NCBI GenBank assembly: GCA_017893485.1
Contig: CM030360.1
Location: 17,531,971 to 17,595,970 of the forward strand
Origin: Hemerocallis citrina
Lineage: Eukaryota > Streptophyta > Magnoliopsida > Asparagales > Asphodelaceae
DNA: 64,000 nucleotides
Direction: 5' to 3'
In this document: positions 45,780 to 58,189 of the stretch, in pieces
How the letters are laid out: each line of letters begins with the position of its first letter
Numbering within the stretch: the stretch's first letter is position 1
The notes under the pieces: model-generated
What the model saw: the letters and a program-made list of their open reading frames with translations, nothing else
Told to the model about the DNA's origin: nothing
Database searches by the model: none
Made by a program: the position numbers and the translations under genes

Positions 45780-47600
45780 TGCATTTGCCTCCGTGCAGTT
45801 GAGAAGAGCATTTACGTCGAGGATCTATGAAGAAGAATTTCACCCCCGGGGAGCTACGAAGAGAAGCTTTGGTCCCGGTAGGATAAGAAGAAGAGCTCTG
45901 CCATGAATGAGCTTTGGAAAAGGGCTTCGTAAGACTCTTGGGAGGAGCCGTTCGGGAAGCGAGTATAGGGAGCAATTCTAGAATGAGTTGAGCTCCGAAC
46001 TCGCTTGTGGAAGAAGTAGACCGCTCAGGAGGCGAGCAGGATGAAGGACCTTATCTGACTCTAGGGAAGAGTCGTTTAGTAGGCGAGTTTGGGGAGCACC
46101 GCTAGACGAGTTGGGCTCCAAACTAGTTGTTGGCGAAGATGACCGCTCGAGAAGCGAGCAAGTTAAATAGCATCGCCGGGCTCTAGGAGAGAGACATTTG
46201 GGAAGCGAGTTTAGGGAGAAGCTTTAGGAACGAGTTGAGCTTCGAACTCGTTGTGGAATAAGAAGGTCACTCGGGAGGCGAGCAGAGTACCGAACTCATC
46301 ATTTAGGGTGAACGAGTTGTTGAGAGGAGCTTGGATGACGGGCTTTTCCCCGAGGAGGGACAAAGATGAGCTTTTGCCCCCGAGGAGCTATGAATAGGAG
46401 CTTTGCCCATGAGGAGCTATGAAGAAAAGCTTCACTCCCGATGAGCTAAGTGCCTATGCTGGAGGGTTGATATGGATTTTCCAAGCATTTTTGTCTCGAC
46501 TCTTGATCTCTTGGTGTTGCAGCTCGTGCTATGAGTCCGTAAGTTGGGAGACTGGCTCTAGTGACGATATAGACTTCGGACTTAGTGCTTCCTAGTTGAT
46601 AAGTTGTAGAGGTAGTCCTAGCGGATGTGGTGGACTCTGAGCTTGCCATTTGAGTGTTAGCGAGCTGTGGGAGAAGTTCTAGAGGGATTGTGGACTCCAA
46701 ACTTGTTGATAGTTAAATGATTTTTGGGAGAAGCTCTAGAGGAGAGGTGGACTCTGAACTTGCTGCTTGGATTCGGTGAGCTTTAGGAGCAGCTCTAGAG
46801 GAGAGGTGGACTCCGAACTTGCTGAGAGTTGAGCAAGTTTTGGGAGAAGCTCTATAGGAGTGGCTAGACTCATAATTGTTGTTTGATGGAGGTAACGAGT
46901 TGTAGGGGTTTTCTCGAGTGGCATCTTGGACTCCAAACTTGACTTGCTCACAAGTTTGCTTAGAGTGGTTTTTTTGCCACGGTTGAGGACTCTGAGCCCA
47001 TTTTCTGGGTACCAAAAAGTTGTTGGAGCATATCATCATGCGAGTCAAGCTGCTATCTAACTGTGGGCAAGTAGATAGTGAGACTATAACTTTGAAGGTA
47101 TGGACTCCAAACCGGTTGTACCCTCATTTTTCCCAGTCAGGGGAGTAGCTCCAGGGGAGCCAGTCCCATAACCTGGCTTATTGGGGGAGTTTTCCCTAAG
47201 CATTGCTTAGGGTTTAGTTCGCAACCTTACTTGGGGAGAAAACGAGTTTGCAAAGAGTCACCTCAGCGGTGAATTGAACTCCAAACTTTACATGCCCATA
47301 AGTATGCTTGGAGTGGGTTTCAGCCTCAATTATGGACTCCGAACAAATTGGATTTGGGGGTAACGCATTGTGGGAGCAGATCGAATGGCGAGTCATGCTT
47401 GGAACCTACTTATGTGTAGATTGCTAGAGCGGCATGCGAGCCATGATTATGGACTCCGACAACGTTTTTAAGTGCCAACTAATTTTGAGAGTATGCCACA
47501 AGTTGAGTCATACCTCTCACCTTTCTTGCTTGGCAAGTAGGTGGAGAGATTTCAACCCAAGAGCGTGGACTCGGCACAAGCTATACCCTCGTTTATCCAA
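45780..47600. repeat. Degenerate tandem repeats in T3
   Basis: Units of about 120 bp at roughly 45954, 46078 and 46199 (GAAGCGAGTTTAGGGAG ... GAGTTGAGCTCCGAACTCG ... GGAGGCGAGCAG). Further on are units of about 70-80 bp with GTGGACTCCGAACTTGCTG (46620-46960). Non-coding. Confidence 0.75.
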
Positions 47601-48299
47601 GTGAGATGAGTGTTCAAACTATTGACCTGACATCGAGAGAATTTGTAAGCCAATGAGTCTTTGGTGTAATTAGGTTAGAGGAGTTGGACACCTGACTCAC
47701 TGTGTGCTTTTGAATTTCTGTAGTATAAGAGATTAACGATTTGTGGGAGAGGCTTTAGCTGGACTCCGAAACCATTTTTAGTTAATGAGTTGTTGGTGTA
47801 TCTCAAATGAGGGGCTGATAACCGAATTCATTGTCTAGAGTGGATGAGGAGTTGGTATAGCTCATATGAGGAGAAGAGCACCGAACTCATTGCTTTGATT
47901 GGGAGAGTAGTACAAGAATTTTTTAAAAAAAATGCTAAAGTTTTTATTAAAAAGATGAACTAGTTGGTTGCTTTGGTTGCACACCTTTATTACAAGTTCT
48001 AAACTATATGACTGCTTCAATTGCCAGCCTTTATTACATATTGTGATCATTATAAGTATCGAACTCTATTACATGTTTGAACTAAGGGGACCTAGAGGAG
48101 AGTATTAAGTACTCTCGTTGAACTTGTAGAGGTGCTTGCTCAGCATTTCGAGTTCTTGATATCCCCCCCCCCCAAGACTTCAAGTTGATAGGCACTGGGA
48201 CGGACAACTTTCGGAGACTTTGCACAGTCTTTGTTCTCACAGATATGCTTAACAATTGGTGCTTTGAGTTCGGGGGAGAATCTCTTACTCACACATAAG

Positions 48300-49850
48300 C
48301 TTTTAGTCTCATCAAGTTTGAAGCAAGGGGTCTCTTCGAGGTCGTCACCTGGCTATGAGGCGTAGTGGTTTTTCTTTTAGGAAAGCTCCATATATAACGG
48401 TGCAACATGCTCAGGCCTCTGCTTGGCTTCCTTTCACTTCCCCTAACCTGGAGGATGTGGAAAGCTGAAGGTACAGCATGGAGAGCTGCGAGGCCGGTAC
48501 GGCCAAGGATAGCGTTATAGACGGCCTTCATGTTGACGACCATAAAGTTCATGGCCTTGGTTTGAGAGGATGGGACCTTAGCTGCAGTTACATCTAGTGT
48601 AAGTATTACATCTATCTAAACGGGTACTCCGAAGAATCCATGTAGAGTATGTCCTACGGGTTTTGAGACAGTCTAGGTAGAGCTTAAGCTTTTCAAATGC
48701 ATCTGGGAAGAGTATGTTTACTGAGCTTTCGTTGTTAACTAGGATGTGGCGCACCTCATAATTTTTCATATCTAGGCTGATGACTAGTGCATCGCAATGA
48801 GGTGTTCGGACATCCCCAAAGTCCTGGTCTGAGAAAGTCACTAGGATTCCTAAGCCTTTAGCAGGGGAAATGTTATGCACCGAGTTTACTTCCTTGACTA
48901 ATGCTTTACGGGAGGGGTTCAACTCCCTTCCCAATGGTCCCTTATGGATGGAGTGGAGAACTGCTCTTGGTCCCGAGTCTTGGGACTCGGAGGGTTTCTC
49001 TGGTTGCTTGTCAGCCCGTTAGGTAGGAGGATGTCCAATGTCATTCATTTGGGTGAATTTGGATAGGTATTCTCGTCAGATGTGGCTTTCAATTTCTTCT
49101 CTGAGAGCTTTGCAATTATCGGTGGTGTGCCCATTGTCTCTGTGAAATGCGCACCACTTGTTCCTATCCCTCCTCCTGACTGAGGAGCTCATATTGGAAG
49201 GAGGCCTTAGTAGCTCTTCCTTGTCGACCACCATAAAGATGGTGGATATGTTTGCATTGAGTGGAATGTAATTCTCAAAGCGTGGTCCTCCGGAGGGGAA
49301 GCGCTGGCCTGTGGTATCATTCAGGAACTTTTTGGATCCCTCTTCAATATCACTCTTGTGCTTATCCTTGGAGGAAGACTCCCCTGGACCTCGGGGATGG
49401 AGATCTTCTAGAGTATCTTCAGCTTGGATGTATTTCTTGGTCCTTTGGAAGAGGGTGGAGAAATCCTAAGGAGGCTTCTTTGCGAGGGATACTTTAAGAG
49501 ATTCATGTCTCACATTGTGTTCGAAGGCAATGAGTGCAATTGATGAGTCAAGAGAAGGGATGGCGTGTGATTCGGCCATGAATCTTCTGAAAAAGTCCTT
49601 GAGTGGTTCTCCCTCTCTTTGCTTTAACTCTAGAAAGGAGGCATTGGTCTTCACAGTCCTCCGGCTGCTTACGAAATGGGTGAGAAATAGTTCTTCAAAC
49701 TGATCGAATGAGAAGATGGTGTCAGGAGAGAGGCGGGAGTACCACTTTCTTGCTGTTCCCTTGAGAATTGTTGGGAATGTCATGTAGAGGAGGGCATCAT
49801 AGGCTTGATGGATCATCATAAGAGTTTTAAAACTTTAAATGTGGTCGGCT
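48300..49850 (-). pseudogene. gag: gag-protease of T3
   Basis: Gag domain 49819-49466: MMIHQAYDALLYMTFP, then DFFRRFMAESHAIPSLDSS and SLAKKPP. A zinc-finger-like WCAFHRDNGHTTDNC lies at about 49160-49110. The protease part (48934-48300) has ILVNNESSVNILF, where the catalytic Asp of the DNGSS motif has become Asn, then YNAILGRTGLAAL. Homologous to T2 gag-protease. Broken by stops, and the protease is inactive by sequence. Confidence 0.87.
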
Positions 49851-50799
49851 GGGTCTATATCTCCATTGTAAGACTTGGTGGCTTGAACTTTTCTAGGATG
49901 CGATCTTAAAGGATAAACATTGAGAATGGGAACCTACTAGGGCGATAGCTTAGGTAATGACCCACTTCCTCTTTGTCGATTCTGCAAAGCGGTCCTCCAT
50001 TGTCTTGAGGTGGTGGACAACAGGGTCTTTCCTTGGCTCAGATCATGTAGAGACATAGGATTCTTCTTCTTGCACAGTTGAAAGACGACTCCTACTAGTG
50101 TGCCGACCCTTCCTTGTGGTGACTTGCAGGACTTGATGGATTCACAGAATTAGGCCCCTGTGATGGGTGCATCTTCTTCCTTACGGTTTTTGCAAGTGCA
50201 CTTATGCTGGGGAGGAGTGCTTTCCTTGCCCCTTCGACCATGAGAATGAGGAGACCTCTTTTGGCATGACCAAAGGAGGGAGGTGCTCCTCCCGCTCCGA
50301 TGATGTTCTGAGTGGGAGCCTTGGCCTTAGGCACGACTTTCTTCCCTGTGATGGCAGAGCTTTTTCTTCTGCTGCCTTTTGTTGATAATTGTACGAAGGT
50401 CTAGCAGTATCAAGGGTACCAAAGTAAGCACCCTGGGAGGCACCATGGGAGGAAATGTGGAGTCGATGGCTAAATCGACCAAGGGTCTGTTCCCCCATAA
50501 ACATGCAGGGTGAAGTCCAGAGTGGCATGCAGAATGATGTTGTTGAGAGCCTGCTGATGTATCCCTAATGAGAGGGGGTTATGACGTTGGGTGATCAACC
50601 TGTTGAGGAAGAGGTGGAGGTTGTTGCCCTGTTTGAGGGTGGTTGTTGCCCTGTTTGAAGGGGTTGTTGCCCTATTTATAGGGGATGAGGAGGATTATTG
50701 TCTGAACGGCTACTTTCAACTGCATTCTTCCTTTTTGGAGGCATGGCTGGAAAAAAAAAGTTTTCTACCAGCGAATTTTGGTCGAAGACCTTTGCTATT

Positions 50800-50819
50800 T
50801 CTCATAAATGGTGTCAATC
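50800..50819 (-). other. Decayed primer-binding site of T3
   Basis: Minus strand reads GATTGACACCATTTATGAG right after the LTR, against GATTGGCGCCGTCTGTGGG in T2. The differences are almost all G-to-A or C-to-T, as expected from methylcytosine decay. Confidence 0.75.
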
Positions 50820-51498
50820 TGTTGCTTCTTTTTCTGTGTGGGAGCAAACAGATGATGAGAATTCTTTTCAGAAACAATAAAGAACTGAACTTTTTAATTT
50901 TCGTCGATATTGACTATTTCCAACTGGTCTTGACTTCTGAATCTGACCCGTTTGAACTGTTGGAACTGATATGAATGGTGACAATTACTCTGATTGACAT
51001 GCAAAAGTCTGAAAACCGGGGTTGACTCTGATGAGACGCTCAATTCAGAACTCATAAATATATTAGAGGTTTTTAGTGGCAAAATACTGATAACCTGATT
51101 CTTGTGGAGGTCATGGGGGTATTTATAGTTGCTTTGGGGACCAGTTTCAAGATATGGATTTGTCTCCACTTCTCGGTGCTTTAATAATGATGGTTATTTT
51201 CATCTTTATGAAGACATAGAGTTAGGACTCTTCTCTTGGTGAAGAGATAAGGATTTAAACCATCTTTTATGGATAATTATGAGTTTAAATTAATTTTTAG
51301 ATAATCATAAACTCCTCCATGTTGGGTTGTTATGACTACCCAGTTTGAAAAATCTATTTTGGGTACCTGGGCTTGAAATATGCCTAACTCCCATTTACAG
51401 ATTCGTTTCTAATGGAATTTACCATTTTACCCGTGAAAGCTTTAAGATTCGTGTCCGATTTGAACATACCCAATTTGGTTCTATTTTTATCCATATCA
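50820..51498 (-). repeat. 5' LTR of T3
   Basis: Bounded by TGTTGCTTC and CCATATCA (plus strand), then target duplication ATCCG. Pairs with 43978-44660. Confidence 0.92.
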
Positions 51499-52360
51499 AT
51501 CCGAAAATGAAGATCAATATAAATAAAATGTAGTAAATTTCATAGAAATAGTAAGAAATGCCAAAATTATAATATCAAAAAGAAAATGAAGTTATTTAAA
51601 ATAGAGATAGATTTCTAAGGAACAAAATTATCACACGAATGAAGAGAACTACAATCTCATATAGTAGAAAATACAAAAATATTTCCAAATGTTTTATGGG
51701 AAAAAAGAAAAGTACAAGCCTTAATTGGACTATTAAATCAAACAAGATGATGTATACCAAACTTATCAGCAAAAACAAGTTGGCTACAACAAAAATTGAA
51801 GAAATTCAAGAAATGGGAATGGACTACAAGGATGAAGAAAAACTTAAAATATTAAAACAACAAACTTCGAAATTAAATAAACTAAGACTACTTGTTAAAT
51901 AATGTACATGGATAATAGAAACAAATGCAAGTGAAAATAATTAGGATCAGTATTAAAATTTTTAGAGGAAGATGAAAATGAAGAAAGACTAGCCCGATAC
52001 ACTAGTAGATCATTCATACAAATACAACATAATTATTACATAAATTAAAAAGAATTATTAGAAATCTTAAAAGCCATTAAAAAGATTGAGTTATTCATAA
52101 TATATACAAAATTCATAATAAGAACAGATAATACCCAAGCAATAACTTGGATTAACAAAATAATAGATCCAACTATAACAAATAAAAAATTGATAAGATG
52201 GCAAATGGAACTAGCACATTATGATTTTACAATAAAAATTATAAAAGGAAAATATAATGTTTTAGCTTATTTTCTATCAAGGAATTAACAATTTCATTTT
52301 TGCAGAATGAAAACTATAGTTCAAAAAATAAAAGAGAACATAGTTTTCCTCAAGTTGACA
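51499..52360 (+). mobile_element. Endogenous pararetrovirus copy C, right part (RT end, RNase H)
   Basis: Resumes the frame interrupted at 43977 and aligns with 8646-9460 of fragment A: LSAKTSWLQQKLKKF near 51762, RNase H near 51900-52270, then the start of the small coiled-coil ORF at 52308. Many stops. Similarity fades at about 52360. Confidence 0.8.
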
Positions 52361-53101
52361 GAATTACAGGTTTGGAAGACTGGTTAGGGTGTGAGCTTTG
52401 GGGAGCAGCGGGTCTCGGGTAGCCTTGGGAACCTTACTCTTTTTTTGAAATTCTTTTAAACTCCTATAATCAGTAAGTAGAAACATATAGTATATTTTTG
52501 TGAAGATTCTACACCAACAGAGAGTTTGGTTCTTGGTTGTTGGGTGTGAATTTGGGCGCTAATGTGCTCTGGTTCGATGATGGACGGGGCCATTTTTGGG
52601 TTATTATTATTTTTGCATAGGTTAAATTAATTTAAAATGTTAATGGAATATTTTGAAATAACTATATATACACTTAAGATTTATCTTGTGGTAAAAAATG
52701 CATTTTTTGAAGATATGGTTCCAATGATTATTTGGATTTATTCCACAATCGTTTCGTTTTAAGGCAAACTAAAATTTGGAATATTTTTGAGATAGTCGTG
52801 TTAAATTTAGAGATGTATTTTGTATTAAAATTTTTTGTAAAAGTATGTGATGTAACAAGTGCGCATTAGAGTTACATCGTAAGTATAAGTGTCTGCATTA
52901 GTCACTAGGTTCATGACATACTGACATATTTAGGGTAGTCACATCTCATATTTTATTTTGCATTCAAGTTTGTGATTGTCAAATTGAGGTATCGTTGTAA
53001 TGTAGCACTGCGTCAATTGTATGCAACTGACGTGCCTGCAATTCTCATGTTGCATGACACAGATTAGCGATCGACATGGGCTTGAACTAGATGTCGATGA
53101 G
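52361..53101. other. No gene seen
   Basis: Mixed intergenic sequence between pararetrovirus copy C and the next LTR. No feature recognised. Confidence 0.5.
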
Positions 53102-56100
53102 TGTAACACCCCGAATTACAAATAAGTTTGAATTCGAAGTTCCATAGGATTTTTACACTTCACTTCGTACAATTTTACAAGAAATTAAAATTTTTTTATA
53201 CAACAATATTTTACATCAACGCAGCGAAATTATAAATTACAATATGTTACATGAATTAAATAACAACTTGAACATTTCTTTAAGCAGCATTCATTCTTTA
53301 GTTTTGTCATCCACTTTATCCTGCATAGAGACTGTGGGCACGTCAGTTACATATAACTAACGGTATGCTATAATACATCAATTTCTCTTACTTGGAACGC
53401 ACACACTTGTCACAAACAAAGCTAAGGGGGACTATCTTATTAATGTCGTGTGTGAATGTGCATTTAGTCCTTAATTCATTTATTTATATTTAATGACACT
53501 AATGTGCACTTGTTCGGATTCTATGCATCCCATAATACATAGGTCCGAGGGCAAGCCCTTAATCGTTCTTCATCTTGTATGGTTGATTCACTCGCTATGA
53601 GTTAAACTACTACGGTAACTACGGAAAGTATCCTAGATGTTCTATGAGTTACGAGCCCATGTCCAGACAGTCTGGAAGGGAATTCCACGTCAAGACATGA
53701 CGCATCATGCAGACAACCCATGGACAATTCACCTCCGTCATGGAACGATGACACTATGTAGTCACCAAACACCCCACAAGCATCGCCACGGTCCCGATAA
53801 TTCCAAAGATGTATCCACACTATGAAATAACGCATCATATAAGCAGCATGTGAATACTCTCACACCGTAGATCCGTGGCCCTCATACTTGTATTTTTCTC
53901 TTACTTTCATCACATCTCCATTATGTGTCTAATCCTTATATAATTGAATCATGAATAAAATTAATACTCTAGAGTTAGCATTACCTCTACACTGGTCTTA
54001 AACATTAACCATTACCCATGACCCAATCTTGGTCTTTATTTATCACATTTCTCTTTCAAAATTTCAATCATGTCGATGTAAGGACTTAGATAAAACTCTA
54101 GTGTCAAACTCGTTTCGTGTTCATCAAAATGAGAGTATTCACATTCACAAATTTCTACATTTCATCATGTTTCTTTTTACTTCATTATCCATGCACATTT
54201 GCATAATTTAAACGACAATCTCATATTTAATCTTACTCAATTTTTCATGTCAAAAATCTCATTTTAAATCTCTACATCAAAATTCTTTACATTCAAAAAA
54301 TATTTGTTGTCTTTAATTAATAAAAATCATATTCTAAGAAACTTTATTAATTTCTTCTTCTCAAAAGTTGCTTCTAATTCCCATTATAATAAGTCCAATA
54401 TTGTAGAAATAATTTTCATGAAGTCTAGGTATTTTTAGAAGAATTCTAATATTTTGTTTCTCAAATTTTTGTACGCTTAAAAATACTTTAAAAATCAAGA
54501 TAAGAAAAAAATCAAAATTCCAAAACAGTGGCCATAGCCGAGATTCGAACCCAGAGCAAAACCCCCGCCAGTGAACAGTAACCGCCCCAAATCGCACCCG
54601 TCGACCAGAAAGGCCAGAGTGACTAACCGATATAGAATAGGCTTGCGGTATATTTAAAGTCTGGTTTTCGGTTTTGAATTGAAAATCGAGTTTAGAAAGA
54701 AAAAAAAGTCTCTTGAGAGACTCGAACCCAAGACCAAATGCTCCGCTCAGCTACAGTAACGCACCCAAAATGCACCCGAAGACCAGTAGGTCTTGAGTGA
54801 CTAACCGGTATAAAACTCAATTGAAATACTTTTGTACAAACTGTACTAAATCTAATCCTTCTTTTAATAACCTCGATTTTTTCACAATTAATTTGTACTT
54901 ATAAAGAATCTATATCTTCTCCAGAATATATTTCTTTAAAAACAGTAACTTATATTTTCTTAGATTGTCAAAATCTTATTTTGAAATGCATAGTAGACTA
55001 TTTCTTTTTAGTTCTTTGAAAAAGTGGATCATGAATACATTTTTGACAAAAAAATCCTTTTTAGATGAATCTTTTATCAACATATTTCCCTTTTATTCAA
55101 AATGCATTCATACAATTTTTCATTCTTTAACATAATCAACGCTCTTAAATTATAGTCATATGTTTACAAAACTAATCAGTTTCTTATGGTTCAATGAAAC
55201 CAATAAAGATGATAATCTAGTGAATATAATGATTACTCATATCATGTTGCAATTTAAAACCCACTTTTACACTATTCAATTTTTTTGACAATCCATGGAT
55301 TTAGTTTGCATTCAATAATTCATTCATAAGCACAACTTCATATATTGCATGTCTACAATTCATTCATAAGCAAAATTTGCATATAATCATGATTCATCAA
55401 TTCATATGTATTCTTCAGCATGCAAATTATTAACAAGCATCATAATAAATCTTAATTACACATTGCCAATTCATTTAACTAACTTTTCATGTAGATAAAC
55501 TACATTATCCTTTTTTTCTTACTAGTGTCTTCAAGCAAGTAAATAGCAATGTTTCATACTTGTTTCTAACATTAAAATCCTAGGCATGACATCTATATTA
55601 GAAGTTTGAGAAATCGCCCACCTTATTGATGAACAAATAGAAAAACTCCTAAGGAAACTCCTTGAACGCACGAATGGGTTCCCTTCTCCTCCTATTTGTG
55701 CCACAAAACACAAGCCTTCTCCTCCTTGCTAATGTGAACCTGAGACCTCCTCCTCTTGAAGGTTTGGGCCGGCTTCCAATGTTACAAGAGCACACAACAC
55801 ACACACTCAATCTTTTTCTCACACAAACTCTTTCTTTTCCTCACAATTGCTTCCTTTTCTTTTCTCTTCCTTTGAAATATTTTTCATGCAAGTAATGAAG
55901 AAGACAAGGGAGGGGTATTTATACACAACTCAAGCTCAAATGATGGGTGAGATGAGTTTAGATGAAAGGCTATGATGCATTTGGGAGTTAGAAGAACTAC
56001 CACCATCACATAACCACCCTATCACTCTCTCCATCACTCCCACTCCAAGATCAGGGTCGGCCACCCTCTCTCATCAATTTCCATATGCTTGTGCAAAGCA

Positions 56101-56446
56101 CGTGCCTCATTATGCATATTACAAATTAGTTTGTACATTAAATTGTTAATTTATTAGCTACTTGATCAAGTCTACATTACAAGTTGTATTAATTATTATT
56201 ATAAATAACTAGTGGACTAATGGGCTAAGAACCATGGGCTCTCTAATTAAATTAATTAATTTATTTAAGTGGGGAGAATTAGACTATTAGGCCTAAAAAT
56301 TAAAATAGGCTTTTAAAAGAAAAGAAAATATTTGTTCATGTGTATAAGAATAATTTTAAAGTCAAAAACACACATTAAATTGCACATGCAAACACATGAA
56401 AATAAAAGAAAACTTTATTGATTATTTGAAAATTCAGGATGTTACA
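53102..56446 (-). repeat. 3' LTR of minus-strand chromovirus
   Basis: TGTAACACCCCGAATTAC at the left and CAGGATGTTACA at the right give inverted TGTAACA ends. A minus-strand TATA (TATAAATACCCC) lies near 55910-55923. Small ORFs inside are not genes. Confidence 0.8.
54530..54815. repeat. Duplicated segment within the LTR with B-box-like motifs
   Basis: Two related copies (about 54535-54650 and 54715-54815) each contain a GATTCGAACCC or GACTCGAACCC motif, then GCACCC...GACCAG and GAGTGACTAACCG. They look tRNA-related but no tRNA fold is evident. Confidence 0.6.
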
Positions 56447-56605
56447 ACACTCCTTACTTAGAATAGTTCCGTCCTCGGAACTACGCTTAAAGAGTGAGAA
56501 AACAAAACATAAAAGAAGAAAGAAAAATAATAATAATAATACAATCAAACAAAGAGCTCGGGATGATCCTTCAACATCCTCTCCTCGGATTTCCAAGTAG
56601 CCTCT

Positions 56606-56737
56606 TCAACCATCTGGTTTCTCTACTACTTTGACCATCGGTATCGTCTTATTCCTCAAGACTTTCTCCCGACGATCCACAATCTCAACCGGTAGCTCAA
56701 TGTAGCTCAGATCTAGCTGCAAACTCTCCGGCACTTC
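56606..56737 (-). pseudogene. Chromodomain end of integrase (fragment)
   Basis: The minus-strand frame next to the gap reads PVEIVDRREKVLRNKTIPMV, the typical chromovirus chromodomain start, then shifts frame before the end. The longer ORF called across the N run is an artefact. Confidence 0.8.
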
Positions 56738-57237
56738 NNNNNNNNNNNNNNNNNNNNNNNNNNNNNNNNNNNNNNNNNNNNNNNNNNNNNNNNNNNNNNN
56801 NNNNNNNNNNNNNNNNNNNNNNNNNNNNNNNNNNNNNNNNNNNNNNNNNNNNNNNNNNNNNNNNNNNNNNNNNNNNNNNNNNNNNNNNNNNNNNNNNNNN
56901 NNNNNNNNNNNNNNNNNNNNNNNNNNNNNNNNNNNNNNNNNNNNNNNNNNNNNNNNNNNNNNNNNNNNNNNNNNNNNNNNNNNNNNNNNNNNNNNNNNNN
57001 NNNNNNNNNNNNNNNNNNNNNNNNNNNNNNNNNNNNNNNNNNNNNNNNNNNNNNNNNNNNNNNNNNNNNNNNNNNNNNNNNNNNNNNNNNNNNNNNNNNN
57101 NNNNNNNNNNNNNNNNNNNNNNNNNNNNNNNNNNNNNNNNNNNNNNNNNNNNNNNNNNNNNNNNNNNNNNNNNNNNNNNNNNNNNNNNNNNNNNNNNNNN
57201 NNNNNNNNNNNNNNNNNNNNNNNNNNNNNNNNNNNNN
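56738..57237. other. Assembly gap, 500 N
   Basis: Exactly 500 N, the usual placeholder for a gap of unknown size. Confidence 0.99.
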
Positions 57238-57390
57238 CTACTAATTTTACTACATTTCTCTTCACTACCTTAGGTGGCACACTCCAATAGGTAGAGAAAG
57301 ATAGAGTAGGCGGGGGAACTCTCCAATAGGAGTATGCCACATAAGGTAGTGAAGAAAATGATAGTGAAATTGGTAGTGGCTAAAGCATTA
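57238..57390. mobile_element. MITE, TAATGC-ended (left end in gap)
   Basis: CTACTAATTTTACTAC...GTAGTGGCTAAAGCATTA matches the MITE at 23993-24158. Confidence 0.65.
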
Positions 57391-57404
57391 CTCCACAAAA
57401 AATA

Positions 57405-57597
57405 GTGAACCCCTCACTACTTTTTGCAAAATCGTCCATCTTAAGATTTGATGCATACAAATAATTTAAGTCAAATTGTTATTTAAAAATCTTTCTAATC
57501 CATGCCACAATTTCCTCAATCTCTTTACATCTGCCATACCATTTTCTCAAAAAGCTCCCTATACTAAATATTTTTACTCATTTTCAAATCATGTTGT
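57405..57597. repeat. Dispersed repeat shared with 24588-24815
   Basis: Same order of motifs as the copy at 24588. Element T4 starts at its end (57599). Confidence 0.75.
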
Positions 57598-57598
57598 T

Positions 57599-58189
57599 TG
57601 TTACCGCTGATTTCGGTGTGGGGGTAAACAGATAGAATTTGTGAGTCCGGGAAACACCTGAACGATTGACTCGGTCTCCTTGCTCCTGGCACAACCTGCA
57701 AGGAAGTGCGAAACACCGGGGTTGATTCCGGCGACGCACCCTCCGACGCTCTTGTCAGTAATCAGGAAAAGATTAAGAAAGAGCTTAAGTGGTGAAAGAG
57801 TGATTAACCTCGTCTCGGTGGTAGAAGGGTTGTATTTATAGTCGCCTTTGGAATGATTTGGGGCCTAATTTCCTGCCTAACAAATAGGAGAAAAATCCTC
57901 CTATTCTGTTTTGGGAAGTTAGGCCTTGATTCCCTGGTGAGAGCTAATCAGGCTTATTGATTTGACCAAATCAGTGGCCTGATTCTCTTCTTGGTGGATT
58001 GGGCTTGTATCGGGTCGGGACCCGTACCCAATTGAAGTGGATCTGTTCGCGGGTGGTTGGTTCTGTGAGAAGGAGGCCCAATACCCGTTTTGGATTCATC
58101 TGTATGTGAAATTACCTTTTTACCCCCGTGCTTCAGGATTCGTGATCGATCTGGACGGTCTCGATTTAACCCCATTTTTAGCCATATCA
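57599..58189 (-). repeat. 3' LTR of T4
   Basis: 591 bp. On the minus strand it starts TGATATGGCTAAAAATGGGG and ends CAGCGGTAACA, the same ends as the T2 LTR. Confidence 0.88.

Larger units (their letters stand above)
43978..51498 (-). mobile_element. Non-autonomous Tat-lineage LTR retrotransposon T3
   Basis: Complete 7.5-kb element with LTRs of 683 and 679 bp, flanked by the 5-bp duplication ATCCG (43973-43977 and 51499-51503). Gag and protease remains lie on the minus strand (48300-49850); RT, RNase H and integrase are absent. Instead about 3.6 kb of repeats and leader-like sequence lie between protease and 3' LTR. The 3' region (44661-45150) matches T4 (58190-58640). The LTRs differ from each other at many sites, so the insertion is old. 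Confidence 0.92.
53102..56737 (-). mobile_element. Chromovirus (Ty3/gypsy), minus strand, running into the gap
   Basis: A 3.3-kb LTR (53102-56446) preceded on the minus strand by a purine-rich tract and a chromodomain. The rest of the element lies in or beyond the 500-N gap; it does not resume at 57238. The long LTR and chromodomain point to the Tekay or a related chromovirus clade, but its LTR is unlike that of copies A and B. Confidence 0.8.

Noticed and set aside
48160..48180. Poly-C run as a structural signal
   Set aside because: Simple homopolymer in a decayed element; another C-run at 15070 lies in unrelated sequence.
54535..54560. tRNA gene suggested by GATTCGAACC
   Set aside because: No cloverleaf or A-box can be made around it.
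56606..57340. 244-codon ORF on the minus strand
   Set aside because: It runs through 500 N. Only the chromodomain fragment at 56606-56737 is real; the other end is MITE sequence.
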